In this document: piece by piece, positions 29,409-38,766 of the stretch
How positions within the stretch are numbered: the first letter of the stretch is position 1
Layout of the letters: every line of letters starts with the position of its first letter
DNA from: JAOAPG01 sp963791575
Lineage (GTDB): Bacteria > Acidobacteriota > Terriglobia > Terriglobales > Acidobacteriaceae
Direction of reading: 5' to 3'
Length of the DNA stretch: 64,000 nt
Assembly: GCA_963791575.1 (NCBI GenBank)
Contig: CAWBSY010000011.1
Span: forward strand, 310,001 to 374,000
Position numbers and translations under genes: made by a program
The notes under the pieces: generated by a model
What the model was told of the DNA's origin: nothing
What the model saw: only the letters and a program-made list of their open reading frames with translations
Databases searched by the model: none

Positions 29409-29511
29409 ACGTGAAAACTGCTTCCGAGCGAAAATCTCAACTAGAAAAATAATAAATACAGGTGCGTTTGTGGGCCAAGGAAACCCAAGAAGCAGACGAC
29501 AAAGAAAGAAC

Positions 29512-30053
29512 ATGCTCACCGCAATTATTGCGGTGATACTGCTCCTTGGTCCCGCACGTCTTCAATCCGAAGATGCCGCTAAGCTGCAATCTGCTCGGCA
29601 AGAAGTACCGAATAATCCCTCGTCGCCGCAGCCCCCAGTGCAGCCAGTTCCCTTCAGCCACAAGCTTCATTCCGATCAAGGCGTTACTTGCGAATACTGC
29701 CACACGAATCCCCCACCCGGCGTATTGATGACGTTCCCTCCAACAAGCACTTGCATGGGATGCCATCGCGTCATCGCAAAAGATAAGCCTGCTCATAAAA
29801 AAACTCGCCGAATTCGCGAGTTCCAAACAGCCAATCCCGTGGGTTCGAATTTACGTGCTAACGCCGGGTTTGCACTGGACTCACCGTAAGCATCTGGAAG
29901 CTGGAAAGAAAGTGTGAAGCGTGCCACGGTGAAGTGGCACAGATGGATCATATGGCTGAGGTAACCAGCACGACGACTATGTTCAGCTGCCTAAGCTGTC
30001 ATCAGAAGAATCAGGCACCAACAACTTGCAACACCTGCCATCTTTGGCCGTGA
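29512..30053 (+). CDS. Five-haem cytochrome c (c3/c7-like), two frameshifts
   Basis: Periplasmic electron-transfer protein. An ATG at 29512 starts a signal peptide (MLTAIIAVILLLGPARLQSE). CEYCH and CMGCH occur in the first frame. The frame breaks in a run of seven A near 29797-29803, where one fewer A gives AHKKLAEFASSKQPIPWVRI. It breaks again near 29918, where dropping one G before TGT gives KKCEACHGEVAQ. CLSCH and CNTCH follow before the stop. In total there are five CxxCH haem sites, with His residues (FSHKLH, HWTHRKH) as possible axial ligands. The cytochrome probably serves the FAD oxidoreductase upstream or a respiratory chain. Its partner is not shown by sequence. Confidence 0.78.
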
Positions 30054-30176
30054 TGGAAAATTAACTGGATTGCGTTTGAATCTCGGCGACATTTAACGCG
30101 GACCGGGAAAGTCCTTAGGTGCTCAGAAAAATAGCGCGGAAAAGGACAATTTCCCTACTCTCGATTTCGGCCCTGC

Positions 30177-31325
30177 TCAGCTTTCAGTAACACTACTCGT
30201 TTCTCTTTCCGAAACTGTGGCTCGATTTTCCACTCCACTGTTTGCGGCTGTCTTCAAGGGCGCAGTAAACGGTATCGTGATCTCGACAAGCGTGCCTGGG
30301 TTAGCATTCGCCACGCGCAATTCGCCATCGAATTCCCTCGCCCGTTCCCTCATGCCGCCCATACCGACGCCAATACTTCCAGGGCGCAGTAATACGACCT
30401 TTTCTCCGACGCCTCTTCCATCGTCTCTGATTACAAGCATTAGCTTCTCGGATTCCTGGAGCAGAGTCACACAAGCCTTAGTCGCTCCCGAATGCCGGAA
30501 AACATTGGTGAGACCCTCTTGAATGATTCGGAATATTGCGGTCTCCAGTTGTGGCGAAAGTCGCGGGAAACTTTTGGGCTGACAATCGAGCGCGGTCTCG
30601 ATTCCACTGCGTTTGGTGAAGCCTTCCAAGTACCAGCGGACGGCTGAGAGCAGCCCTACTTCATCAAGCAAAGGCGGATGCAGGAGATGAGACATGCTCC
30701 GCACCTGCTGAATGACACGTACCAGAATTTCACTCGCCTCACCGGCGGCTTGCTCCTTTGATTGAGTCGAACGCGCGTGCACAATTCCATCCAATATCAT
30801 TTTGGCCGCAGCCAGCTCCTGACCCAACCCGTCATGCAGATCGCGGGCGATACGACGTCGTTCTTCATCCTGCGTCACGATCAGACGGCTGGATAGCTGC
30901 CGCAGTTCGCGGTTCAGATTTTCCAGTTGCTGGGTTTTGCGGTGCAGTTCCGCAAAAATACTGACTTTCGCCCGCAAGAGTTCTGGAATGACGGGCACGG
31001 AGATGTAATCGACCGCACCACGTTGATATCCTCTGAGGCGGTCCAGATCGGTCAAGTGTACGGCAGAAATGAAAATAATCGCGGTCTTCTGAAACCGGGG
31101 ATGCTGGCGAATTATCTCCGCCAGTTCAAAACCATCGATATCAGGCATACTGACATCCATAAGCACGACTGCAATGTCAGTTTTCAGCAGCAGTTCCAAG
31201 GCTTCCGCCCCGGAGTTGGCATGAATCAAATTCTCCCCAAGTTCGGCCAGCATGACTTCATAAGTCAGCAACTTGGCAGGCTGATCGTCCACCATAAGAA
31301 TGTTAGCTTTTTCGTGCACGCTCAT
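30177..31325 (-). CDS. Receiver-histidine kinase hybrid (HPK7/NarX-type)
   Basis: Signalling protein of 382 residues with reversed order. An N-terminal receiver (residues 5-125; MVDDQPAK, phospho-acceptor in VVLMDVSMPDIDGF, later Lys region) is followed by a HisKA_3 dimerisation domain (QDEERRRIARDLHDGLGQEL, phospho-His in RDLHDG) and a HATPase domain (EGLTNVFRHSGA, DDGRGVGEK, GVGMGGMRERA). The C-terminal tail is polar. The gene begins 28 bases after the stop of the 2103-residue kinase, and the pair is probably co-transcribed. The receiver could be phosphorylated by that kinase and then control its own kinase activity. Confidence 0.9.
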   Translation of the reverse strand: MSVHEKANILMVDDQPAKLLTYEVMLAELGENLIHANSGAEALELLLKTDIAVVLMDVSMPDIDGFELAEIIRQHPRFQKTAIIFISAVHLTDLDRLRGYQRGAVDYISVPVIPELLRAKVSIFAELHRKTQQLENLNRELRQLSSRLIVTQDEERRRIARDLHDGLGQELAAAKMILDGIVHARSTQSKEQAAGEASEILVRVIQQVRSMSHLLHPPLLDEVGLLSAVRWYLEGFTKRSGIETALDCQPKSFPRLSPQLETAIFRIIQEGLTNVFRHSGATKACVTLLQESEKLMLVIRDDGRGVGEKVVLLRPGSIGVGMGGMRERAREFDGELRVANANPGTLVEITIPFTAPLKTAANSGVENRATVSERETSSVTES

Positions 31326-31353
31326 CGCCTTTCCAAAGCCTCATGGTACGCCT

Positions 31354-34300
31354 TCATCGATGCAACCACATCCGCAGTGCCGAAAGCAATTGATCAGTAT
31401 TGACGGGTTTCGCCAGGTATTCGGACGCTCCCGCTTCGAGGCACTTTTCGCGATCCCCTTTCATCGCTTTCGCTGTTAAAGCAATAATCGGAAGGCGTCG
31501 CCATGAAGAATTTTGTCGAATCACTTGCATGGTCTCGTACCCATCCATCTCAGGCATCATGATATCCATCAACACGATCGCGACCTCGGGAGTCGAGTCG
31601 AGCATCTCGATAGCCTCGCGTCCCGTTCCGGCCGTCAGCACCGTCATGCCGCGACGTTCAAGCACGCTGCTCAGGGCAAAAATGTTTCGGACGTCGTCAT
31701 CTACTACCAACACCTTTTTGCCGACCAAAGCGTCATCGGAACGGTGCAACCGGTCAAGCATTCTCTGCTTCTCGGCCGGAAGATCAGCCACCACCCGATG
31801 CAAGAAGAGTGCCGTCTCATCCAGCAAACGTTCCGGCGACTCGACCCCTTTAACCACAACACTGCGCGCCAACGTATGGAGACGAGTATCTTCTTCGAGC
31901 GACAACTCTTTCCCGGTAAACACGACAACCGGCAAATCGCTCAGAGAAGAATCCTCTCCAAAGCGCTCCAGAACCTCGAAACCGGACATATCGGGAAGAC
32001 TTAAATCGAGCACAACGCAATCGAACGGATTCTCTCTTGCTACCCTGATCGCCTCAGCTCCCGTCGCTGCTACTGTAACTTCAATATCGTCATAATCCAA
32101 CAGCGCCTGAATACTCAACTGCTCCGCGACGTTGTCTTCCACAACCAGCAATCGTTTGCAGCGAGGCTTCGCGAATTCTTTTATGCGAGTCAATGCCGCT
32201 CCCAGACTTTCGGGCGTAGTGGGCTTGGTCACGAATGCAAACGCGCCACGCACTAATCCATGATGCCGATCTTCATCTAAGGTCAGCATTTGGACCGGAA
32301 TGTGCCGTGTCGTCGGATCTTGTTTCAAATGGTTAAGTACAGTCCAGCCCAGCATGTCTGGAAGGAAAACGTCGAGCGAGATGGCCGTCGGTTGGAATTC
32401 GCGTGCTAACGAAAGCGCCTCTGCTCCACGCAGGGCGACAAGAACCTTGAAACCTTTGTCGCGCGATAAATCGCACAGGACGCGCGCATAGTGCGGATCA
32501 TCCTCCACGATCAGCAATATGGAATCGTCTGGCTGAAGATTTTCGCGATCATCAACAATTCGCTCGGTAGGAATCTCCGTTACATTCACACTCGCTAACT
32601 GGAGAGGCGATGAAGCTTTGTTATCGCGTATCCCGCCGCCAGTCGTTGATGGACCCACATACGTCTGAGGCAGATAAAGAGTGAACGTACTTCCCTTTTC
32701 AGGCGTGCTGCGCAGTTGTATTTCTCCGCCAAGCAAGCTGGCCAACTCGCGGCTGATCGCCAGACCGAGTCCAGTTCCGCCGTATTTGCGGCTGGTCCCG
32801 GCATCCGCCTGTTGGAACGCCTCAAAGATAATCCGCTGCTTTTCCGGCGGGATGCCAATACCTGTATCGGAAACTTCAAAGGCGATCACCGACGCTGCTC
32901 CCTGAAGTATGGGATGATCACCGCTCCACCCACTTGTGGCGGATGAAACCGACAGGCGTACTCCACCATGTTCGGTGAATTTGAAAGCATTGGAGAGCAA
33001 GTTCTTAAGCACCTGCTGTAGACGTTTCGAGTCAGTAACCAGACTGCGATTAAGGTGCGGATCGGTATTGACTTCGAAACTAAGGCGGCGATTCTCTGCC
33101 TCATGGCGGAATGGTCGCGCGATCATATCGAGCAGACTGGCAAAGAAAACTTCTTCCGCATCGACCGAAACCGTGCCCGATTCGATTTTCGATAGATCCA
33201 GAATATCGCTGATCAGGTTTAGAAGATCCGTTCCAGCGCCGTGAATAGTGCGGGCAAACTCAACCTGCTTCGGGGTCAAGTTGCTCTCGGGATTATCACT
33301 GAGTTGTTGGCCCAGCACCAGAATGCTGTTGAGCGGCGTACGCAGTTCGTGAGACATGTTCGCCAGGAACTCGGACTTGTACTTGGAAGTCAAAGCTAGT
33401 TCTTTCGCCTTCTCCTCAAGCGCGCGTCGAGCCTGTTCGATTTCCTGGTTTTTGCGTTCTACTTCAACGTTCTGTTCGGCAAGTTGTTGAGCTTTTTGCG
33501 CAAGCTGTTCATTCGTCTGCTGCAATTCTTTTTGTTGCGTCTGAAGCTCGGTCGCCAATTGCTGGGATTGTTTCAGCAGACCTTCCGTCTGCATCGTTGC
33601 TTCAATGCTATTCAGCACAATTCCGATACTGGCCGTTAGTTGCTCAAGGAAAGCAAGATGCGAGGCAGTGAAGGTACCGAGGGAAGCCAGCTCGATGACG
33701 GCCTTCACTCGATCTTCGAAAAGCACGGGCAGAACTATGACATTGCGTGGCACAGCTTCAAACAATCCGGAACGGATTGGTACAGTATGCTCGGGCAGAT
33801 CGCTGATCAACATGCGATTCTTTTCCACGGCGCACTGGCCGATCAAACCTTCTCCCAACCTGAGCCGTCGAAGATGTCCACCCTGTCCGTCGGAAGCAAA
33901 GGCCGAGAGCAATACCATCCCCGCTTCTTCCTCGCCTTCCATCTGATAAATCACGCCCTGTTGAGCATTAACGAGGGGAACCAACTCGGAGAGCATCATC
34001 CGCCCTACTGTGGTCAGGTCGCGCTGCCCTTGCAACATGCCAGTAAAGCGCGCAAGATTCGTCTTCAGCCAGTCTTGCTCGGTGTTGCGGTCCGTCGTCA
34101 ACCGCAGGTTGTCGATCATGGTATTCAAGTTGTCTTTGAGATCCGCAACTTCGCCGCTGGCTTCAACCTGAATCGAACGCGTCAAGTCACCCTTCGTAAC
34201 AGCAGTGGCGACCTCAGCGATTGCGCGCACTTGGTTCGTTAAGTTGTCGGCGAGCAAGTTGACGTTACCCGTGAGATCCTTCCACGTACCAGCAGCGCCG

Positions 34301-37300
34301 GGTACATTCGCCTGTCCTCCCAATCGGCCTTCGACGCCCACTTCGCGTGCCACGGTCGTAACCTGATCAGCAAAAGTGGCCAGTGTGTCAGTCATGTTAT
34401 TGATGGTGTCAGCCAGCGCCGCCACTTCACCCTTCGCATTGACGGTGAGTTTCTGGGTAAGCTCTCCATTGGCAACCGCGGTTACAACTTTCACGATACC
34501 GCGTACCTGTTCCGTCAGGTTGGCAGCCATGACGTTCACGTTATCGGTAAGATCCTTCCACGTTCCAGCCACACCCGGAACCTTCGCCTGACCTCCAAGC
34601 TTACCGTCGGTTCCGACTTCACGCGCCACGCGCGTTACTTCAGCCGCGAACGCGTTGAGCTGATCGACCATCGTGTTGATGGTGTTCTTCAGCTCGAGAA
34701 TTTCGCCTTTCACGTCGACCGTGATTTTGCGTGATAAATCGCCGCGAGCCACAGCCGTGGTGACTTCAGCGATGTTACGCACCTGGCCGGTCAGGTTTCC
34801 GGCCATGGCGTTTACTGAGTCAGTAAGATCCTTCCACGTACCCGCAACTCCGGGAACGTTGGCTTGTCCGCCAAGCCGGCCTTCGCTACCGACTTCGCGC
34901 GCCACGCGCGTTACTTCGGCGGCAAACGAGCGCAGCTGTTCGACCATCGTGTTCAGCGTTTCTTTCAGCTGCAAAATCTCGCCGCGCACGTCTACCGTGA
35001 TCTTCTTGGACAAGATCGCCGGTCGCGATGGCGGTTGCGACTTCAGCAATGTTCGCACCTGGCCAGTTAAGTTGCTGGCCATGAAGTTGACGTTGTCGGT
35101 GAGATCCTTCCAGGTGCCGCCGACTCCCGGCACTTCGGCTTGGCCTCCGAGTTTGCCGTCGGTACCGACTTCGCGGGCAACACGCGTAACTTCTCCTGCG
35201 AAAGCATTGAGCTGATCGACCATCGTATTGATGGTGTTTTTCAGCTCGAGAATTTCGCCTTTAACGTCCACCGTGATCTTGCGGGACAAATCGCCACGAG
35301 CCACTGCCGTCGTGACTTCAGCGATGTTACGCACCTGGCCAGTAAGGTTTCCGGCCATGGAGTTAACCGAGTCCGTAAGATCCTTCCACGTACCCGCAAC
35401 ACCAGGCACGTTGGCCTGTCCGCCCAATCTGCCTTCGGTACCCACTTCGCGGGCCACGCGGGTCACTTCTCCAGCGAACGCGTTGAGCTGATCCACCATG
35501 GTGTTGATGGTTTCTTTGAGCAGTAGAATCTCGCCGCTCACGTTTACCGTGATCTTCTTTGAGAGGTTGCCGGTAGCGATAGCCGTCGATACTTCGGCAA
35601 TGTTTCGCACCTGACCAGTCAGGTTACTGGCCATCGAGTTGACTGAGTCGGTAAGATCTTTCCACGTGCCGCCGACACCGGGCACCTGCGCCTGTCCGCC
35701 CAGCTTTCCGTCAGTACCTACTTCGCGGGCCACGCGGGTGACTTCAGAAGCGAACGATCTCAACTGATCCACCATCGTGTTGATCGTGTCTTTCAGCTCG
35801 AGAATTTCGCCCTTCACGTCCACCGTGATCTTGCGGGACAAGTCGCCGCGGGCCACAGCAGTCGCGACTTCAGCGATGTTTCGGACCTGGCCAGTCAGGT
35901 TGCTGGCCATGAAGTTCACGTTGTCGGTGAGATCCTTCCAGGTTCCAGCGACTCCGGGCACCTGCGCCTGGCCGCCTAGCTTACCTTCCGTACCCACTTC
36001 GCGGGCCACGCGGGTAACTTCGCCCGCGAACCCATTCAGCTGATCGACCATCGTGTTGATGGTGTTTTTCAGTTCAAGAATTTCGCCTTTCACGTCCACC
36101 GTAATCTTGCGGGACAAGTCGCCGCGAGCCACAGCCGTGGTTACTTCAGCGATGTTACGCACCTGGCCGGTTAAGTTCCCGGCCATTGAGTTAACTGAGT
36201 CAGTCAGATCCTTCCACGTACCTGCGACTCCGGGCACGTTAGCCTGACCGCCCAATCGACCTTCGGTTCCTACTTCGCGAGCCACACGCGTTACTTCGCC
36301 GGCGAACCGGTTCAGCTGATCGACCATCGTGTTAAGAGTTTCTTTGAGCTGCAGGATTTCGCCGCGCACATCGACCGTGATTTTGCGGGAAAGATCGCCA
36401 CTCGCGATGGCTGTTGCCACTTCGGCAATGTTTCGAACCTGGCCAGTCAAGTTGCTGGCCATGAAGTTCACGTTGTCGGTAAGATCCTTCCAGGTTCCTC
36501 CCACACCGGGCACTTGCGCCTGACCGCCCAGCTTTCCTTCCGTACCGACTTCGCGCGCCACACGCGTTACTTCACCGGCGAACGCGTTCAGTTGATCCAC
36601 CATGGTGTTAATGGTGTCTTTAAGTTCGAGAATTTCACCCTTCACGTCCACCGTGATTTTGCGCGACAAATCGCCACGGGCCACAGCTGTTGTTACTTCA
36701 GCAATATTTCGCACCTGCGCCGTAAGGTTTCCGGCCATGGCATTCACCGAGTCAGTCAGATCCTTCCACGTACCAGCGACGCCGGGTACTACCGCCTGAC
36801 CGCCGAGTTTGCCATCGGTTCCGACTTCACGCGCCACACGCGTTACTTCTGACGCGAACGACCGTAGTTGGTCGACCATCGTGTTGATAGCTTCTTTGAG
36901 CTGGAGAATTTCGCCGCGCACATCGACGGTAATCTTGCGGGAAAGATCGCCGCTCGCCACGGCAGTTGCTACTTCGGCAATGTTGCGGACCTGTCCTGTC
37001 AAGTTGCTAGCCATTGAATTGACGGAGTCAGTAAGATCTTTCCACGTACCGGCCACACCCGGCACTTGCGCCTGTCCACCTAGTTTTCCGTCCGTACCAA
37101 CTTCCCGCGCAACACGTGTTACCTCGGCGGTGAAAACTCCGAGCTGCTGAATCATGGTGTTAACGATTTCAGCGGAACGGAGGAACTCTCCTTCCAAAGG
37201 CCGACCGTCCACATCCAATCTCACCGTTTGTGTGAGGTTGCCCTGCGCCACAGCTGCAATGGCCCGAGTCACTTCCGTCGTAGGCCGGAGTAGATCGTCA

Positions 37301-37665
37301 ACCAGCGTGTTCACGGAACCTTCCATCTCGCCCCACGAGCCTCGCGACTCGTGAAACCGCGTTCGCTCGCGGGTTCTCCCTTGTTTACCAACCACCTGGC
37401 CGACGCGCTTTAATTCCTGCGCCATCTGCTGATTGGCGGCAACGATCTCATTAAAGGTATCTGCTATTTTGCCTTCGAGTCCTGTCCAGGAACCCGGGAG
37501 CCGCACCGAGAAATCGCCGTCGCGCATAGTTTGCAGGCTCGCCAGTATGGAACTCAGGCCGACCGGCACTTGCTCGGCGACCATGGTGTGCCCATTATTT
37601 GGCGAGTTCGATTCGGCCCGACCGCTCGCGCTTTCGGTTACGGGTTTGTTATTACTTCTCTTCAT
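31354..37665 (-). CDS. Giant HAMP-array hybrid histidine kinase with three receivers
   Basis: Sensor kinase of 2103 residues with no clear transmembrane segment, so it is probably cytoplasmic, like group III (Nik1/HHK) kinases. Order: divergent HAMP-like units (35-180), eleven 92-residue HAMP repeats (181 to about 1190), GAF domain (about 1210-1380), coiled coil rich in Gln/Glu (1385-1450), HisKA with SHELRTPLNS, HATPase with GTGLGLAISRELASLLGG, then three receivers (about 1735-1850, 1860-1975, 1985-2103). The receivers contain SLDVFLPDM, VLDLSLPDM and VLMDIMMPEM. Near 35009-35053 one inserted and one missing base cancel out and scramble about 15 residues of the eighth repeat (TLLKSQPPSRPAIL in place of NIAEVATAIATGDL). 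The downstream receiver-kinase is probably its partner. The signal sensed is unknown. Confidence 0.9.
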   Translation of the reverse strand: MKRSNNKPVTESASGRAESNSPNNGHTMVAEQVPVGLSSILASLQTMRDGDFSVRLPGSWTGLEGKIADTFNEIVAANQQMAQELKRVGQVVGKQGRTRERTRFHESRGSWGEMEGSVNTLVDDLLRPTTEVTRAIAAVAQGNLTQTVRLDVDGRPLEGEFLRSAEIVNTMIQQLGVFTAEVTRVAREVGTDGKLGGQAQVPGVAGTWKDLTDSVNSMASNLTGQVRNIAEVATAVASGDLSRKITVDVRGEILQLKEAINTMVDQLRSFASEVTRVAREVGTDGKLGGQAVVPGVAGTWKDLTDSVNAMAGNLTAQVRNIAEVTTAVARGDLSRKITVDVKGEILELKDTINTMVDQLNAFAGEVTRVAREVGTEGKLGGQAQVPGVGGTWKDLTDNVNFMASNLTGQVRNIAEVATAIASGDLSRKITVDVRGEILQLKETLNTMVDQLNRFAGEVTRVAREVGTEGRLGGQANVPGVAGTWKDLTDSVNSMAGNLTGQVRNIAEVTTAVARGDLSRKITVDVKGEILELKNTINTMVDQLNGFAGEVTRVAREVGTEGKLGGQAQVPGVAGTWKDLTDNVNFMASNLTGQVRNIAEVATAVARGDLSRKITVDVKGEILELKDTINTMVDQLRSFASEVTRVAREVGTDGKLGGQAQVPGVGGTWKDLTDSVNSMASNLTGQVRNIAEVSTAIATGNLSKKITVNVSGEILLLKETINTMVDQLNAFAGEVTRVAREVGTEGRLGGQANVPGVAGTWKDLTDSVNSMAGNLTGQVRNIAEVTTAVARGDLSRKITVDVKGEILELKNTINTMVDQLNAFAGEVTRVAREVGTDGKLGGQAEVPGVGGTWKDLTDNVNFMASNLTGQVRTLLKSQPPSRPAILSKKITVDVRGEILQLKETLNTMVEQLRSFAAEVTRVAREVGSEGRLGGQANVPGVAGTWKDLTDSVNAMAGNLTGQVRNIAEVTTAVARGDLSRKITVDVKGEILELKNTINTMVDQLNAFAAEVTRVAREVGTDGKLGGQAKVPGVAGTWKDLTDNVNVMAANLTEQVRGIVKVVTAVANGELTQKLTVNAKGEVAALADTINNMTDTLATFADQVTTVAREVGVEGRLGGQANVPGAAGTWKDLTGNVNLLADNLTNQVRAIAEVATAVTKGDLTRSIQVEASGEVADLKDNLNTMIDNLRLTTDRNTEQDWLKTNLARFTGMLQGQRDLTTVGRMMLSELVPLVNAQQGVIYQMEGEEEAGMVLLSAFASDGQGGHLRRLRLGEGLIGQCAVEKNRMLISDLPEHTVPIRSGLFEAVPRNVIVLPVLFEDRVKAVIELASLGTFTASHLAFLEQLTASIGIVLNSIEATMQTEGLLKQSQQLATELQTQQKELQQTNEQLAQKAQQLAEQNVEVERKNQEIEQARRALEEKAKELALTSKYKSEFLANMSHELRTPLNSILVLGQQLSDNPESNLTPKQVEFARTIHGAGTDLLNLISDILDLSKIESGTVSVDAEEVFFASLLDMIARPFRHEAENRRLSFEVNTDPHLNRSLVTDSKRLQQVLKNLLSNAFKFTEHGGVRLSVSSATSGWSGDHPILQGAASVIAFEVSDTGIGIPPEKQRIIFEAFQQADAGTSRKYGGTGLGLAISRELASLLGGEIQLRSTPEKGSTFTLYLPQTYVGPSTTGGGIRDNKASSPLQLASVNVTEIPTERIVDDRENLQPDDSILLIVEDDPHYARVLCDLSRDKGFKVLVALRGAEALSLAREFQPTAISLDVFLPDMLGWTVLNHLKQDPTTRHIPVQMLTLDEDRHHGLVRGAFAFVTKPTTPESLGAALTRIKEFAKPRCKRLLVVEDNVAEQLSIQALLDYDDIEVTVAATGAEAIRVARENPFDCVVLDLSLPDMSGFEVLERFGEDSSLSDLPVVVFTGKELSLEEDTRLHTLARSVVVKGVESPERLLDETALFLHRVVADLPAEKQRMLDRLHRSDDALVGKKVLVVDDDVRNIFALSSVLERRGMTVLTAGTGREAIEMLDSTPEVAIVLMDIMMPEMDGYETMQVIRQNSSWRRLPIIALTAKAMKGDREKCLEAGASEYLAKPVNTDQLLSALRMWLHR
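34090..37125 (-). repeat. Eleven tandem 276-bp HAMP-coding repeats
   Basis: The coding DNA repeats every 276 bases (92 codons) eleven times. Each unit reads EVTRVAREVGT-G-LGGQA, then VPGVAGTWKDLTDSVN, then NIAEVATAVASGDLSRKI. Units largely alternate between two forms, one with MASNL and VRGEILQLK, the other with MAGNL and VKGEILELK, giving a second period of about 552 bases. Such a block is prone to recombination and to assembly collapse, so the exact copy number is uncertain. Confidence 0.92.
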
Positions 37666-38245
37666 AGCGTCTCCTGAAAGGGAGCATGCAAGCCTGTAGC
37701 TCTAAAGTCTATCTCGTCTTGATGCTACGTTAATGTGCACCTGTTTGGCGTCGTGAATGATGTTCAACGGATCAGAAATGTTCGGGAGTGGAACCTCCGT
37801 TGCGCGCCAGATTCAGGCATCCCTAAAAAGGCATACTTCGACGGCGTACGTACTATGGCGAACGTATTGCGGATGGAGGCCAGAGAACCACCTTGATGTG
37901 ATTCTTACCATGTAACGCTCAGCGCTGACTCTACAGTGTTTACTGTATGGCTGGCGGAGCCTTCTCCACACGCAGAATAGCTCCACGATAATTGAATATT
38001 CCGAAGGAGGCGACCCACAGTCAAAAATTGGGAGATTTCGGCGGCACTCCCAAGTCTCACGTAGGGACAGCCGCCCTCGGCTGTCCAGTCGAGCAACGCT
38101 CGACAATCCGCGCAGGAGATGCAGTCCACTACATCTACCTGGGCTTTGGAGCGGGATCCCAAGACACCCATCAAGACTACCCATTAACTTGTGAGCGCCC
38201 CGGATCCATCTCACGTTAATTGGATCCCAGCAAGTTTCGGCGTGC
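37666..38245. other. Intergenic region with hairpin repeats
   Basis: This 580-base stretch upstream of the kinase gene has no convincing gene. Open frames here have no ribosome site and no recognisable protein pattern. It contains a hairpin-forming repeat, GGGACAGCCGCCCTCGGCTGTCC (around 38062-38084), in the style of the dispersed repeats near 51-52 kb. The kinase promoter must lie in its first 150 bases. Confidence 0.5.
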
Positions 38246-38692
38246 TTAAGCCGGTCCGTTGACCCCACTTAGAAAACCACCCAAATGCCCGGTTAAGGCG
38301 ACGATACCGACTCCGATCAATTCCAGCGCAAAGCGATAGCTCGGCAACAATACGATCCGCCGTCGAGCGCGAAAATGCACCCACCACACTGCCCAGATCA
38401 GCACGCTTGAGACGCACGCAAGGACAATGTGCAGCAATAGAATTCCCTTCAGTTTCTGGCCCTCGAGTTGGAACTGCCATGCGAGAATGCCCGTCGCGAG
38501 AACCGGCACCGTCGAAATCGCTGCTACCAGCAGGTTGTAATAGGCGGCGTCAATGAGGCCAGGGCGCTTCGTCCATTGCGCAATGAGGTCGAATGCCACT
38601 GCTGAAATGAACAGCGCGATTGGAAAGTGGATCAGCACCACATGTTGTGCGTGCTTGGCAAACAATACTGTCTTCAAATCAAAAGGATGCAT
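38246..38692 (-). CDS. DUF2231-type membrane protein
   Basis: Inner-membrane protein of about 148 residues with four hydrophobic helices. It begins HVVLIHFPIALFISAVAFDL, the pattern of DUF2231 (His and Pro in the first helix), followed by LLVAAISTVPVLATGILAWQ, LKGILLLHIVLACVSSVLIW and a last helix with LIGVGIVALTGHLGG. His residues in helices 1, 3 and 4 might bind haem or metal, as proposed for related proteins. The start at 38692 is preferred because GAGGAG lies 9 bases upstream. It is divergent from the ECF sigma factor gene. Function is unknown. Confidence 0.7.
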   Translation of the reverse strand: MHPFDLKTVLFAKHAQHVVLIHFPIALFISAVAFDLIAQWTKRPGLIDAAYYNLLVAAISTVPVLATGILAWQFQLEGQKLKGILLLHIVLACVSSVLIWAVWWVHFRARRRIVLLPSYRFALELIGVGIVALTGHLGGFLSGVNGPA

Positions 38693-38766
38693 GTTCATCC
38701 ACTCCTCGGCTCCGAATGCGTCCAACTCACTTCAACCAACCTCCTGATCTTTTATTCCACCTAAGC

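Noticed and set aside
34376..37354. Series of plus-strand open frames of 64-200 codons opposite the HAMP kinase
   Set aside because: They recur with the 276-base repeat and are antisense shadows of the kinase coding sequence.
37813..38268. 151-codon minus-strand frame upstream of the kinase
   Set aside because: Atypical composition, no start signal, and overlap with a hairpin repeat.
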